DNA of 10,412 nt from an uncultured Eubacteriales bacterium (GTDB lineage Bacteria > Bacillota > Clostridia > Oscillospirales > Oscillospiraceae), in contig USCO01000073.1 of NCBI GenBank assembly GCA_900553135.1, positions 1 to 10,412 of the forward strand, in the 5' to 3' direction. The notes under the pieces are model-generated. The model was not told where the DNA came from and searched no databases. It saw only the letters and a program-made list of their open reading frames with translations. Shown one piece after another: positions 1-7,368 of the stretch. How positions within the stretch are numbered: the stretch's first letter is position 1; each line of letters opens with the position of its first letter. Position numbers and translations under genes: made by a program.

Positions 1-452
1 TCGTGGCGGCCGCAGCGGTCCAGATAGCCCAGATGGCTAGCCGGGTCCAGCAGCTGCTGCCCGTCGTGCTGGCCGTGGATGTTCAGCAACTGCTTGCCCA
101 GCTCCCGCAGCTGGGCCACCGTCACCGGGCGGCCATCCACCCGGCACAGGTTGCGTCCGTCTCCCTGGATCTCCCGCTGGAGCAGCAGCTCCTCTTGAGG
201 TACAGGGATGCCGTTTTCCTCAAACCAAGGCAGGGCCGGCGTCTGGGTAAACACCGCCGTCACCAGAGCCGAACGGGCTCCGGTACGGATCAGTTCCCGG
301 CTGGTACGCTGGCCCAACACCGCTCCGATGGAGTCGATGATGATGGATTTGCCCGCTCCGGTCTCACCGGTCAGCACGTTGAACCCCGGCTGAAAGGAAA
401 TGTCCGCCGATTGGATCAGGGCGATATTTTCAATGTGAAGTAAGGAAAGCAA
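1..452 (-). CDS. recN: DNA repair protein RecN, N-terminal part (cut by window edge)
   Basis: RecN is an SMC-like ATPase that acts early in double-strand-break repair. About 150 N-terminal residues are visible and the rest lies beyond the left edge. The translation opens MLSLLHIENIALI, the usual RecN beginning. The Walker A loop GETGAGKS is at residues 29-36, and the conserved NIHGQHDGQQLLD stretch typical of RecN lies near the truncated end. The start is a TTG at 452-450, preceded by GGGAGG (461-466 on the plus strand) at 8 bases. An in-frame GTG at 461-459 overlaps that ribosome binding site and is not preferred. recN follows argR after 34 bp, the same neighbour as ahrC-recN in B. subtilis, so it is probably cotranscribed. 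Family call is very secure; the TTG start is likely. Confidence 0.95.
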   Translation of the reverse strand, partial: MLSLLHIENIALIQSADISFQPGFNVLTGETGAGKSIIIDSIGAVLGQRTSRELIRTGARSALVTAVFTQTPALPWFEENGIPVPQEELLLQREIQGDGRNLCRVDGRPVTVAQLRELGKQLLNIHGQHDGQQLLDPASHLGYLDRCGRH

Positions 453-460
453 GAAATCCA

Positions 461-466
461 CCTCCC
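461..466 (-). promoter_or_regulatory. Ribosome binding site of recN
   Basis: GGGAGG on the minus strand, 8 bases before the TTG start at 452. It decides in favour of TTG over the upstream in-frame GTG, which overlaps it. A 6-bp GC stem (466-482) abuts its 5' edge. Confidence 0.7.
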
Positions 467-482
467 GGGCCCTGACGGCCCG
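466..482 (-). other. Short GC hairpin in the argR-recN gap
   Basis: CGGGCC (466-471) can pair with GGCCCG (477-482) around a 5-base loop. The stem sits between the argR stop and the recN ribosome binding site and shares one base with it. No T-run follows, so it is not an intrinsic terminator. It might modulate recN translation, or be chance in GC-rich DNA. Confidence 0.35.
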
Positions 483-486
483 TGCC

Positions 487-936
487 TTATTTCAGCAGCT
501 TGTGGACCTCGCGGTTGAACTGCTCCGCAGAGGCGTTGTCCCGCATGATGAGGATACCCGTGTCGTCACCCGCCAGGCTGCCCACCATGCCAGGAATGTC
601 CATGCTGTCCAGGGCGGAGCAGGCCGCCGAGGCCAGGCCGGGCATGGTGCGCACCACCACAATGTTCTGGGCCAGGTCCACCGAAGTGACGCCCTCTTTA
701 AAAATATTGCGCAGGCGGATATCGGAATCCACCAGCCCCTTCCGGTCAGACACGGCATAGTGATACCCGCCGCCGGACAGTTCCTTGACCAGGCGCAGTT
801 CCTTGATGTCCCGGGAAATGGTCGCCTGGGTGGAGGCAAACCCCCGGGCCTTCAGCTCATCCAGCAGCTGTTCCTGGGTTTCTACGTTCACCGACTGGAT
901 GATCTTCAAAATCTCCGCCTGTCTGGCTCGCTTCAT
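487..936 (-). CDS. argR: Arginine repressor ArgR/AhrC
   Basis: Arginine-responsive transcriptional regulator that, in this family, forms hexamers binding L-arginine as corepressor and represses arginine synthesis genes (or activates catabolism) at ARG boxes. The 149-residue length is typical. The N-terminal winged helix-turn-helix carries QATISRDIKELRLVKE at residues 37-52, the recognition-helix signature. The C-terminal oligomerisation and arginine-binding domain has GSLAGDDT at 119-126, matching the family's G(T/S)(I/L)xGDDT motif with its paired aspartates. The ATG at 936 overlaps the nadK stop by 4 bases (ATGA) and has AGGAGG at 946-951, 9 bases away, so it is translationally coupled to nadK. 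The same position next to recN is seen for ahrC in B. subtilis. No ARG box is obvious directly upstream of this gene; partial half-sites occur at the nusB promoter. Confidence 0.97.
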   Translation of the reverse strand: MKRARQAEILKIIQSVNVETQEQLLDELKARGFASTQATISRDIKELRLVKELSGGGYHYAVSDRKGLVDSDIRLRNIFKEGVTSVDLAQNIVVVRTMPGLASAACSALDSMDIPGMVGSLAGDDTGILIMRDNASAEQFNREVHKLLK

Positions 937-1805
937 GGCGCATAACCTCCTAACTTTTGATTGACCACCTGATAAAAGCTGCGTCCCACCAGCTGCACCA
1001 ACTGGGTGCGGTGCTGAGAGAGACAGATCTCAACTCGTTCATTACCTGTAAGGCGCATTCCCTTTCCACCATCAATGGAGAGGTACAAACTCTTCCGGTT
1101 GCCCTTGGGCAGCTGCACCGTGATGCGCCGCCCGGCGTCCAGCACCATGGCCCGCACGGACAGCTGGTGGGCACACACCGGTGTGACGATAAAGCAGTGG
1201 GAGGTGGGCTCCACAATAGGGCCGCCCGCCGACATGGAGTATGCGGTGGAACCTGTGGGGGTCGCCACGATGACGCCGTCTCCCATGATGCGCTGGATCA
1301 TGGTCCCATCCGCCAGCACCTCTACCTCGGCCACCCGGGCAATGGAGCCCTTGGAAAACACCGCGTCGTTCAACGCCAGGTCCTGGGTCACCAGCCGCTC
1401 GCCCCGGTAGACGGAGATGTCCATCATCATCCGCTCCTGAACGGAGAACTTCCCCTGGGCCAACTGGGCCAGACAGGGAAGCTCAGAGCGCTCCAGCTCA
1501 GCCATAAACCCCACGCTGCCCATATTCACCCCCAGAATGGGGACATGGTGAAGGGTGGCGTCCCGGGCGGCGTGGAGGATGGTCCCGTCCCCACCAAAGC
1601 AAATGAGCAGGTCGGTGCGGGGCAGCTCTTCCTCCAAAGCGCCCAGCTGCACCTGTCGGGGCAGGTCCAGCCGCTCCCCTTTCTTGGGGACGAAGGGCAG
1701 GCACAGGGCGGTCTCCGCCCCCGCCTTCTCCAAAATGCGCTTGGCCTCTAACGCGGCCCGCAGTCCCCGGTCGCGGTAGGGGTTGGAACTGAGCAGGACC
1801 TTCAT
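933..1805 (-). CDS. nadK: NAD kinase
   Basis: Cytoplasmic NAD kinase, which phosphorylates NAD+ to NADP+ using ATP or polyphosphate. The 290 residues match the family. The signature GGDGT is at residues 71-75, with its catalytic aspartate. It is followed by GVNMGSVGFMAEL at 92-104, LNDAV at 145-149 (the NE/D motif), and GDGVIVATPTGSTAYS at 175-190, which binds the nicotinamide nucleotide. The C-terminal SIDGG (243-247) is also family-typical. Start is ATG at 1805, overlapping the tlyA stop by 4 bases (ATGA), with AGGAGG 7 bases upstream; the stop in turn overlaps argR by 4 bases. It is therefore locked between tlyA and argR as a coupled unit. In B. subtilis the NAD kinase genes lie elsewhere; from memory the tlyA-nadK-argR order is common in Clostridia. 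Confidence 0.97.
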   Translation of the reverse strand: MKVLLSSNPYRDRGLRAALEAKRILEKAGAETALCLPFVPKKGERLDLPRQVQLGALEEELPRTDLLICFGGDGTILHAARDATLHHVPILGVNMGSVGFMAELERSELPCLAQLAQGKFSVQERMMMDISVYRGERLVTQDLALNDAVFSKGSIARVAEVEVLADGTMIQRIMGDGVIVATPTGSTAYSMSAGGPIVEPTSHCFIVTPVCAHQLSVRAMVLDAGRRITVQLPKGNRKSLYLSIDGGKGMRLTGNERVEICLSQHRTQLVQLVGRSFYQVVNQKLGGYAP

Positions 1806-2617
1806 GGCGCGACCTCCTTCCCATTCTGGTGGGAGGCCTCCACCAGGGCCTTCAGATCCCCGGTGAACGCTTCTCCCGCCCCGGCCTGGAGGTAGCCCAG
1901 ATATTCAATGTTGCCTTCCGGGCCCCGAATGGGAGAAAAGGTAATATCCTTTACAGTGAAGTCAGCATTTGCCGCGTGCTCCAGGAAGTGCTCCAACACC
2001 TCCAGGTGGACCGCCGGGTCCCGCACCACGCCCTTTTTGCCCACTTTTTCCTTGCCCGCCTCAAACTGGGGCTTCACCAGGCACACCGCCTGGCCGCCCT
2101 CCTTCATCAGGGGACGCAGGGCGGGCAGGATCAGGTTCAGAGAGATGAAGGACACATCCACCGAGAAAAAGTCCAAAGGCTCGGGGATCTGCTCCTGCGT
2201 GAGGTAGCGGGCGTTGGTGCGCTCCATGCACACCACCTGGGGGTGGGTGCGCAGGCGGTAGTCCAGCTGGTTATAGCCCACATCCACCGCGTACACCTTT
2301 TGGGCCCCGTTTTGCAGCATGCAGTCGGTGAACCCTCCGGTGGAGGCGCCGATGTCGGCACAAACCGCTCCCTCCAGCACAATGGGCCAGCAGGCCATGG
2401 CCTTTTCCAGTTTCAGGCCGCCCCGGCTGACGTAGCGCAGAGCCTTCTTGTTCCGCACCTCGATCTGCTGCCCCTCGGTGACGGGGGCACCTGCCTTATC
2501 TACTTTCTGCTGGTCTACATAGACCTCGCCTGCCATGATGACCGCCTGGGCCTTCTGCCGGCTCTCGGCCAGTCCCCGCTCTACCATGGCCACATCCAGC
2601 CGTTTCTTACTGCTCAC
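1802..2617 (-). CDS. tlyA: TlyA-family rRNA 2'-O-methyltransferase (S4 + FtsJ-like)
   Basis: SAM-dependent rRNA (cytidine-2'-O)-methyltransferase of the TlyA/YqxC family, historically mislabelled hemolysin. The 271 residues comprise an N-terminal S4 RNA-binding domain (about 5-60, RLDVAMVERGLAESRQKA) and an FtsJ-like Rossmann domain. SAM-binding DIGASTGGFTD is at 88-98, DVSFISL at 154-160 and LVKPQFE at 180-186. The putative K-D-K-E tetrad described for mycobacterial TlyA (K69, D154, K182, E238) falls on K69, D154, K182 and E238 here. The length, with an N-terminal extension like the mycobacterial enzyme, fits the TlyA-II type that modifies both 16S C1409 and 23S C1920; that specificity is inference. 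Start is GTG at 2617 with GGAGG at 2627-2631, and it overlaps the end of dxs by 11 bases. Confidence 0.95.
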   Translation of the reverse strand: MSSKKRLDVAMVERGLAESRQKAQAVIMAGEVYVDQQKVDKAGAPVTEGQQIEVRNKKALRYVSRGGLKLEKAMACWPIVLEGAVCADIGASTGGFTDCMLQNGAQKVYAVDVGYNQLDYRLRTHPQVVCMERTNARYLTQEQIPEPLDFFSVDVSFISLNLILPALRPLMKEGGQAVCLVKPQFEAGKEKVGKKGVVRDPAVHLEVLEHFLEHAANADFTVKDITFSPIRGPEGNIEYLGYLQAGAGEAFTGDLKALVEASHQNGKEVAP

Positions 2618-4463
2618 GGCCCAGCACCTCCAGTGCCCGGCGGCAGATCCCGTCTGCGTCCAGGCCCAAATTTTTCTTCAAAATGGACACCGCCCCATGG
2701 GTGACACAATCCCGGCCGCAGTTGACCAGGGCGGCGCCGGCGGAGATCCCCTCCGCCTCCAGAGCTGCCAGCAGGCGCACGCCCACACAGCCCTGTTCCA
2801 CACACTCCTCCGCCACCAACACGTGGCCCGTCTTACGGACGGACTCCAGAGCCACTTTGGTATCAAGAGGGGTAATGATATTCCACTTTACAACTTCCGC
2901 ATCCACGCCATGCTCTTTCAGCAGGCGAGCGGCGGCCAGCAGGTCGTTGATTTCCATTCCGTAGCCCGCCAGGGTGATGTCTTTACCAGGCCGCAGGACC
3001 ACGCAGTCCTCCCGGCCGGAGTCCTCCCGGTACTCTCCCTGGCCGCCCCGGGGATAGCGCACGGCCACCGGGCCGGTCTCCTCCCGGACGGCGCGCTCCA
3101 TCATCTGGTCCAGCTCGGTAAAGTTGGCAGGGACAAAGACCTTCATCCCGGGCACGCTGTCCAGGTAGGCCACGTCGAAGACTCCGTGATGGGTCTCGCC
3201 GTCCTCCCCTACCAGCCCCGCCCGGTCCACACCAAAGACCACGTGGAGGCGGTCAATGGCCACATCGTGGAGGAGCATGTCGTAGCTGCGCTGCAGGAAG
3301 GTGGAGTACACCGCAAACACCGGGATGGCGTTTTGCTTGGCCATGCCCGCCGCCATGGAGACGGCACATCCTTCCGCAATGCCCACATCAAAGAACCGCT
3401 TGGGATAGGCCTGGGCAAAGGGAACTAACCCCGTTCCGTTGACCATGGCCGCGGTGAGGGCGCACACCCGCTCATCCTCCCGGGCCAGGCGCAGCAGCGT
3501 GCGGCCAAAGACGGAGGAAAAGTTCTCTCCCGAGGATTTTTTCGTCTTGCCTGTCTCCGGGTCGAAGGGAGAAACGCCATGAAAGGCATCGGGATTTTCC
3601 TCCGCCGGTGCAAAGCCTTTTCCCTTTACTGTTCTGACGTGGAGCAGGACGGGCTCCTTCAAGTCCCGGGCATAGCGCAGCACTTTCGTGAGGTAGGCCA
3701 CATCGTGGCCATCCACGGGCCCCAGATAGGTGAAGCCCATGTTTTCAAACATACTGCAGGGCAGCAGCAGGCTCTGCTTCAGGGCTTTTTTCAGGTTGTG
3801 GGTCACCCGGTAGATCTTTCGTCCGATCCAGGTGGCGCCCATGAAGCGGCGATAGCCCTGCTTGAAGCTGAGATACCGAGGTTTCAGGCGCTGCTTGGCC
3901 AGATACTGGGCCATGCCCCCCACGTTCTTGGTAATGGACATGCCGTTGTCGTTGAGGATGACCAGCAGCTGCTGGCTGCACTGACCCGCATTGGACAGTC
4001 CCTCGTAAGCCAGGCCGCCGGTGAGGGCGCCGTCGCCGATGAGGGCCACCACCCGGTAGTCCTCTCCCAGAGCGGTGCGGGCCTGGGCCATGCCCAAGGC
4101 CACCGCCACCGAGTTGGAGGCGTGTCCGGCGATAAAGGCGTCGTGGATGCTCTCCCCCGGCTTGGGGAAGCCCGCAATGCCTCCGTACTGCCGCAGAGAG
4201 GCCATCTCCTCCCGCCGCCCGGTGAGCATTTTGTGGATATAGCACTGGTGGCCCACATCAAAAACCAGACGGTCTTTGCTGGTGTCAAAGACCCGGTGCA
4301 GCGCCACCGTCAGCTCCACGGCGCCCAGGTTGGAGGCCAGGTGTCCTCCTGTGCGGGATACGTCCTGAACAAGCTCCTTGCGCAGCTCACCGCACAGTTC
4401 TGCGGCCTGCAGGTCCGTATACTCGCTCAAAAGAGGTTCAAATTCTGTTTCTTGTCTGCCCAA
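2607..4463 (-). CDS. dxs: 1-deoxy-D-xylulose-5-phosphate synthase
   Basis: Thiamine-diphosphate enzyme that condenses pyruvate with glyceraldehyde 3-phosphate into DXP, the entry step of the MEP isoprenoid pathway and also a source for thiamine and pyridoxal synthesis. The 618 residues are full length. TGGHLASNLG at 38-47 holds the conserved His41. The thiamine-diphosphate and Mg motif GDGALTGG...NDN spans 143-173. FDVGIAEG at 358-365 holds the catalytic Glu364, and DRAG is at 413-416. The C-terminal transketolase domain ends in a normal tail. The start is a TTG at 4463 with GAGGGG (4470-4475) 6 bases upstream; no ATG lies nearby in frame. The N-terminus (MGRQETEFEP) is family-unlike for about 15 residues. 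A GC-rich hairpin sits 26 bp upstream. dxs follows the PAP2-like gene and overlaps tlyA by 11 bases. Confidence 0.98.
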   Translation of the reverse strand: MGRQETEFEPLLSEYTDLQAAELCGELRKELVQDVSRTGGHLASNLGAVELTVALHRVFDTSKDRLVFDVGHQCYIHKMLTGRREEMASLRQYGGIAGFPKPGESIHDAFIAGHASNSVAVALGMAQARTALGEDYRVVALIGDGALTGGLAYEGLSNAGQCSQQLLVILNDNGMSITKNVGGMAQYLAKQRLKPRYLSFKQGYRRFMGATWIGRKIYRVTHNLKKALKQSLLLPCSMFENMGFTYLGPVDGHDVAYLTKVLRYARDLKEPVLLHVRTVKGKGFAPAEENPDAFHGVSPFDPETGKTKKSSGENFSSVFGRTLLRLAREDERVCALTAAMVNGTGLVPFAQAYPKRFFDVGIAEGCAVSMAAGMAKQNAIPVFAVYSTFLQRSYDMLLHDVAIDRLHVVFGVDRAGLVGEDGETHHGVFDVAYLDSVPGMKVFVPANFTELDQMMERAVREETGPVAVRYPRGGQGEYREDSGREDCVVLRPGKDITLAGYGMEINDLLAAARLLKEHGVDAEVVKWNIITPLDTKVALESVRKTGHVLVAEECVEQGCVGVRLLAALEAEGISAGAALVNCGRDCVTHGAVSILKKNLGLDADGICRRALEVLGREQ

Positions 4464-4469
4464 GGTAAA

Positions 4470-4475
4470 CCCCTC
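4470..4475 (-). promoter_or_regulatory. Ribosome binding site for the TTG start of dxs
   Basis: GAGGGG on the minus strand lies 6 bases before TTG at 4463. An ATG seen 16 bases upstream of this start is followed at once by a stop in another frame, so TTG is the only well-placed initiator. Confidence 0.6.
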
Positions 4476-4488
4476 ACATCCTAAAACC

Positions 4489-4510
4489 GGCGGCGGATGG
4501 CTCCGCCGCC
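4489..4510 (-). terminator. GC-rich hairpin between the PAP2-like gene and dxs (weak terminator or attenuator)
   Basis: GGCGGCGGA (4489-4497) pairs perfectly with TCCGCCGCC (4502-4510) around a 4-base loop, giving a 9-bp stem. On the minus strand it is followed by GGTTTTAGG, so the U-tract is short and displaced by two G. It begins 8 bp after the PAP2-like stop codon and ends 26 bp before the dxs start. It could be a leaky terminator or an mRNA stability element that separates upstream from downstream expression. A full terminator is unlikely on this sequence alone. Confidence 0.45.
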
Positions 4511-4517
4511 CCCCTGT

Positions 4518-4976
4518 TTAAAAAATCACAGGCCCGAAGTAGCCGATGGCCATGCCCAGGATCGCGCCCCCGATCACCTGAGGAAGGGTGTGTCCCAGGT
4601 GCTCGTTGAGCCGCTTTTTGCTCTTCATCTCCTCGGGCATCTCCTTCCAGTGCTCGATGACGTAGTTGAGCACCTTGGCCTGTTCTCCCGCCGCCCGGCG
4701 CACATTGCAGGCGTCATACATGACCACAAGGGAGATGGCCGCCGACAAAGAGAACAGCGGGTCGTGCCAGCCGCACACCTGTCCGATGGACATGGTGGCG
4801 GCGCAGACGAAGGCCGAGTGGGAACTGGGCATGTCCCCGCTTTTTACCATTTTTTTCAGATCCAGACTGTGTGTGACCGCCAGATTGATCAGTGTTTTCA
4901 GCAGCTGAGCAATAAACCAGGCGGAAATAGCCAGGTCCAGGGTGAGATTTCCTGTCAGAAAGCCGGCATGATCCAT
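4518..4976 (-). CDS. Divergent PAP2 family membrane protein (YuiD/DUF212 type)
   Basis: Small integral membrane protein of the divergent PAP2 family (Pfam DivPAP2, B. subtilis YuiD type); the biochemical role of the family is not settled. It has 152 residues, normal for the family. The signature KSGDMPSSHSAF lies at 45-56, equivalent to the PSGH block of PAP2 phosphatases. DACNVRRAAGEQAKVLN is at 88-104 and LGHTLPQVIGGAILG at 127-141, the latter probably holding the third active-site histidine. Hydrophobic stretches at about 12-34, 53-68, 76-90 and 132-152 suggest several membrane segments. The usual G before VRRAAG is N here, and SGGMPSSH reads SGDMPSSH. Start is ATG at 4976 with GAGGA close upstream. 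It lies 39 bp after ispA and 54 bp before dxs, which suggests a lipid-phosphate substrate linked to isoprenoids, but this is inference only. Confidence 0.9.
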   Translation of the reverse strand: MDHAGFLTGNLTLDLAISAWFIAQLLKTLINLAVTHSLDLKKMVKSGDMPSSHSAFVCAATMSIGQVCGWHDPLFSLSAAISLVVMYDACNVRRAAGEQAKVLNYVIEHWKEMPEEMKSKKRLNEHLGHTLPQVIGGAILGMAIGYFGPVIF

Positions 4977-5015
4977 AGTTTCCTCACTTTCAATGGTCTG
5001 GTATCCCGGGTATCT

Positions 5016-5906
5016 TTACTTTTTTCTCTGAGACAGCGCCCCCGCCAGGGTCAGCAGAAATTCCGGACCGGAAAAACCGTCCAGCGCCTGTCCGGCCCGG
5101 CTGGTGAGCTCCTCTACCATTCTGCGGCTGTCCTCCAGGCCCAGAACGGAGACAAAGGTACTCTTTTCGTTGGCCCGGTCGGAGCCCACGGGCTTGCCCA
5201 ACTCCTCGTCGCTGCTGGTCACATCCAGAATGTCGTCCTGGATCTGGAAGGCCAGTCCCACGGCCTGGGCGTAAATGCACAGGGCTTCCCGCTGCTGGGG
5301 GGTGCCCCCGGCGGCAATGCAGCCCAGCTCCACGGCGGCCTGGATGAGAGCTCCGGTTTTCAGCTGCTGCAGCTGCTCCAGTTCGGACCGGGTCAGGCCC
5401 CGGCCCTCCCCTGCCATGTCCAAAGCCTGACCGCCGGCCATGCCGTTGGGTCCGGCCGCGCCCGCCAGGACGGCCACTGCCGCCGCCACCCGCTCAGGCG
5501 GGAGGGGCGCACGGGTCAGGACGGAAAAGGCGTGGGTCAGCAGGGCGTCGCCCGCCAGAATGGCGGTAGCTTCGCCGTACACCTTGTGGTTGGTGGGACG
5601 GCCCCGGCGCAGGTCGTCGTTGTCCATGGCGGGCAGGTCGTCGTGAATGAGAGAATAGGTGTGGACCATCTCCAGGGCGCAGGCAAAGTCCATGGCCTGG
5701 GCCGGGTCGCCGCCGCACATGCGGCAGCTCTCCAGCACCAGAATGGGCCGGATGCGCTTGCCACCCGCCATGAGGGAGTACTCCATGGCCTCGGCCAGGT
5801 CGGCGTAGCGCTCCACCTGGCCCATCCGCTCCCGCAGAGCCTGTTCCACCAGTCGGCAGTCCTCCTCCATGCGGCGGGAGAAGGCCGCTTGCTCCATTTC
5901 CATCAT
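5016..5906 (-). CDS. ispA: Farnesyl diphosphate synthase (polyprenyl synthetase)
   Basis: Short-chain trans-isoprenyl diphosphate synthase that condenses dimethylallyl or geranyl diphosphate with isopentenyl diphosphate, normally giving farnesyl diphosphate for undecaprenyl and quinone synthesis. The 296 residues contain GGKRIRP at 48-54, the first aspartate-rich motif DDLPAMD at 89-95 followed by NDDLRRGRPTNH, GQALDM at 159-164, and the second motif DDILD at 224-228. The six-residue-spaced first motif (DDxxxxD) with Tyr84 five residues before it is the bacterial type II FPP synthase pattern. Product chain length is therefore predicted as C15, but GGPP cannot be excluded. Start is the first of two tandem ATGs at 5906, overlapping the xseB stop by 4 bases, with GGAGG 7 bases upstream. 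It is translationally coupled to xseB, as in the conserved xseB-ispA-dxs order. Confidence 0.95.
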   Translation of the reverse strand: MMEMEQAAFSRRMEEDCRLVEQALRERMGQVERYADLAEAMEYSLMAGGKRIRPILVLESCRMCGGDPAQAMDFACALEMVHTYSLIHDDLPAMDNDDLRRGRPTNHKVYGEATAILAGDALLTHAFSVLTRAPLPPERVAAAVAVLAGAAGPNGMAGGQALDMAGEGRGLTRSELEQLQQLKTGALIQAAVELGCIAAGGTPQQREALCIYAQAVGLAFQIQDDILDVTSSDEELGKPVGSDRANEKSTFVSVLGLEDSRRMVEELTSRAGQALDGFSGPEFLLTLAGALSQRKK

Positions 5907-6139
5907 TGGGCATCCTCCTCAAAGGGGCGCTCTTGGGGCTGGCCGTCCTCTCCGGCGGTGAGCAGCGTTACCTTCTGCTCCGCCTCGTCCAGCATGGCGG
6001 TACACTGGCGCAGGATACCCGCCCCCTCTTCAAACAGGCTCATGGCCTGCTCCAACGGGGCGTCGCCCCGCTCCAGCAGGGAGACGATCTCCTCCAGCCG
6101 GGTCATGGACTGCTGAAAGTCCATTTTTTTCTTGGCCAT
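5903..6139 (-). CDS. xseB: Exodeoxyribonuclease VII small subunit
   Basis: Small helical subunit of exonuclease VII, several copies of which wrap the XseA C-terminal helix to make an active single-strand DNA exonuclease. The 78 residues fit the family. The conserved core is FQQSMTRLEEIVSLLERGDAPLEQAMSLFEEG over residues 8-39, a helical hairpin with the family's LE.IV..LE.G...LE..L..FEEG pattern. The remaining 20 or so residues form an acidic, glutamate-rich tail. Start is ATG at 6139 with AGGAAGG about 7 bases upstream. It lies 17 bp after xseA and overlaps ispA by 4 bases (ATGA), so both subunits and ispA are made from one message. Confidence 0.95.
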   Translation of the reverse strand: MAKKKMDFQQSMTRLEEIVSLLERGDAPLEQAMSLFEEGAGILRQCTAMLDEAEQKVTLLTAGEDGQPQERPFEEDAQ

Positions 6140-6156
6140 GGTTGAACCTTCCTTTC

Positions 6157-7368
6157 TTACTGGTCGTCAAACTGTTCCACACGGCAGGGCACGCTGCCGT
6201 CGGACAGGCGCAAGGTAAAGTGTTCCCCCGGGACAGCCTGGGCCACCTGAGAAATGACCTGGCCGTCCTCTTTCCGGGCGATGGCATAGCCGCGGCCCAG
6301 CACCTTCAGGGGACTCAGAGCGTCCAAAGAGGCGGCCAGGCGGGTAAACCGCTGCCGCTCCCCTGCCACGCTGGCCGCCAAGCCCTGGCTCAGCCGCCGG
6401 CTGAGGTAGTCCAGCAGGATGCGCTTATCCTGAAAATAGGTTTTGGGGTCGGTCATGACCCGGCTCTTTGCCACCCGGTCCAGGGCCTGGCGGCTCAGGG
6501 TGAGCCGCCGGGTCATGCTCTGCTCCAGGCGGTTTTTCTGGCCCAGCAGGACAGAGTATATTTCGTTCTGGTCGGGCACCGCCAGCTCGGCGGCGTTGGA
6601 CGGGGTAGCCGCCCGCAGGTCGGCCACAAAGTCGGCGATGGTCACGTCGGGCTCGTGGCCCACGGCGGAGATCACCGGAATTTGGGAGTCGTACACCGCC
6701 CGGGCCACGCACTCCTCGTTGAAGGCCCACAGGTCCTCCATGGAGCCGCCGCCCCGGCCAGTGATGATGAGGTCAGCCACCTCGTGGTAATTGGCCCAGC
6801 GGATGGCCGCGGCGATCTCTTCCGCCGCTCCCTCCCCCTGGACCCGCACAGGAAGCACCCGTACCTGGGCCATGGGCCACCGGGCCCCCAGGATGCGCAG
6901 CATATCCCGCACCGCCGCCCCGGCTGGGGAGGTGATGAGTGCGATGCGCTGGGGCATTCTGGGCAGGGGCTTTTTGTGCTCCCCTGCAAACAGGCCCTCC
7001 CGCAGCAGACGTTCCTTCATCTGCTCGAAGGCCACAAACAGGTCCCCTGCCCCCTCCGGGGTCAGGCGGACACAGTAGAGCTGATACTGTCCGTCCCGGG
7101 GAAAAACGGTGACCCGTCCCGCGGCAATGACCTGCATTCCGTTTTGGGGCCGGAAGCGCAGAGATGCCGCATCCCCCCGAAACATGACGCAGCGCAGGGC
7201 GCCGCCTGCATCCTTCAGGGTAAAATAGTGATGCCCCGAGGGGTACATTTTATAGTTTGATAGCTCACCCCGCACCAGCAGGCCGGACAGCAGCCGGTCC
7301 CGGTCCATGAGCCCTTTCAGGTACTGACCCACCTGGCTGGGGGTGAGGACGGTCTGTTCCCCTCTCAC
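6157..7368 (-). CDS. xseA: Exodeoxyribonuclease VII large subunit
   Basis: Catalytic subunit of exonuclease VII, which degrades single-stranded DNA from both ends during repair and processing of recombination intermediates. It has 403 residues with the chosen start. The OB-fold nucleic-acid-binding domain covers about 5-103, including VRGELSNYK at 32-40. The catalytic domain carries ITSPAGAAVRD at 145-155, ITGRGGGSMEDLWAFNEE at 202-219 and SAVGHEPDVTIADFVAD at 234-250, followed by a coiled-coil region to the C-terminus. The frame stays open up to 7581, but the real start is GTG at 7368. There GGAGG lies 7 bases upstream, the protein begins MRGEQTVLTPSQVGQYLKGL like other XseA, and the codon overlaps the preceding gene's stop by 4 bases (GTGA). 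Residues translated from further upstream resemble no XseA and overlap the TsaD-like gene. Confidence 0.96.
   Translation of the reverse strand: MRGEQTVLTPSQVGQYLKGLMDRDRLLSGLLVRGELSNYKMYPSGHHYFTLKDAGGALRCVMFRGDAASLRFRPQNGMQVIAAGRVTVFPRDGQYQLYCVRLTPEGAGDLFVAFEQMKERLLREGLFAGEHKKPLPRMPQRIALITSPAGAAVRDMLRILGARWPMAQVRVLPVRVQGEGAAEEIAAAIRWANYHEVADLIITGRGGGSMEDLWAFNEECVARAVYDSQIPVISAVGHEPDVTIADFVADLRAATPSNAAELAVPDQNEIYSVLLGQKNRLEQSMTRRLTLSRQALDRVAKSRVMTDPKTYFQDKRILLDYLSRRLSQGLAASVAGERQRFTRLAASLDALSPLKVLGRGYAIARKEDGQVISQVAQAVPGEHFTLRLSDGSVPCRVEQFDDQ

Noticed and set aside
3..443. Plus-strand frame of 146 codons at the left edge
   Set aside because: Opposite the RecN coding sequence, whose Walker A and HGQHD motifs are clear on the minus strand.
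957..3428. Plus-strand frames at 957-1751, 1829-2704 and 2535-3428, opposite nadK, tlyA and dxs
   Set aside because: Antisense shadows with atypical composition; the minus-strand genes explain the openness.
4497..6116. Open frame of 539 codons on the plus strand opposite the PAP2-like gene, ispA and xseB
   Set aside because: It runs antisense to well-recognised genes, has the His/Gln/Gly-rich composition of a shadow frame in GC-rich DNA, and matches no family I know.
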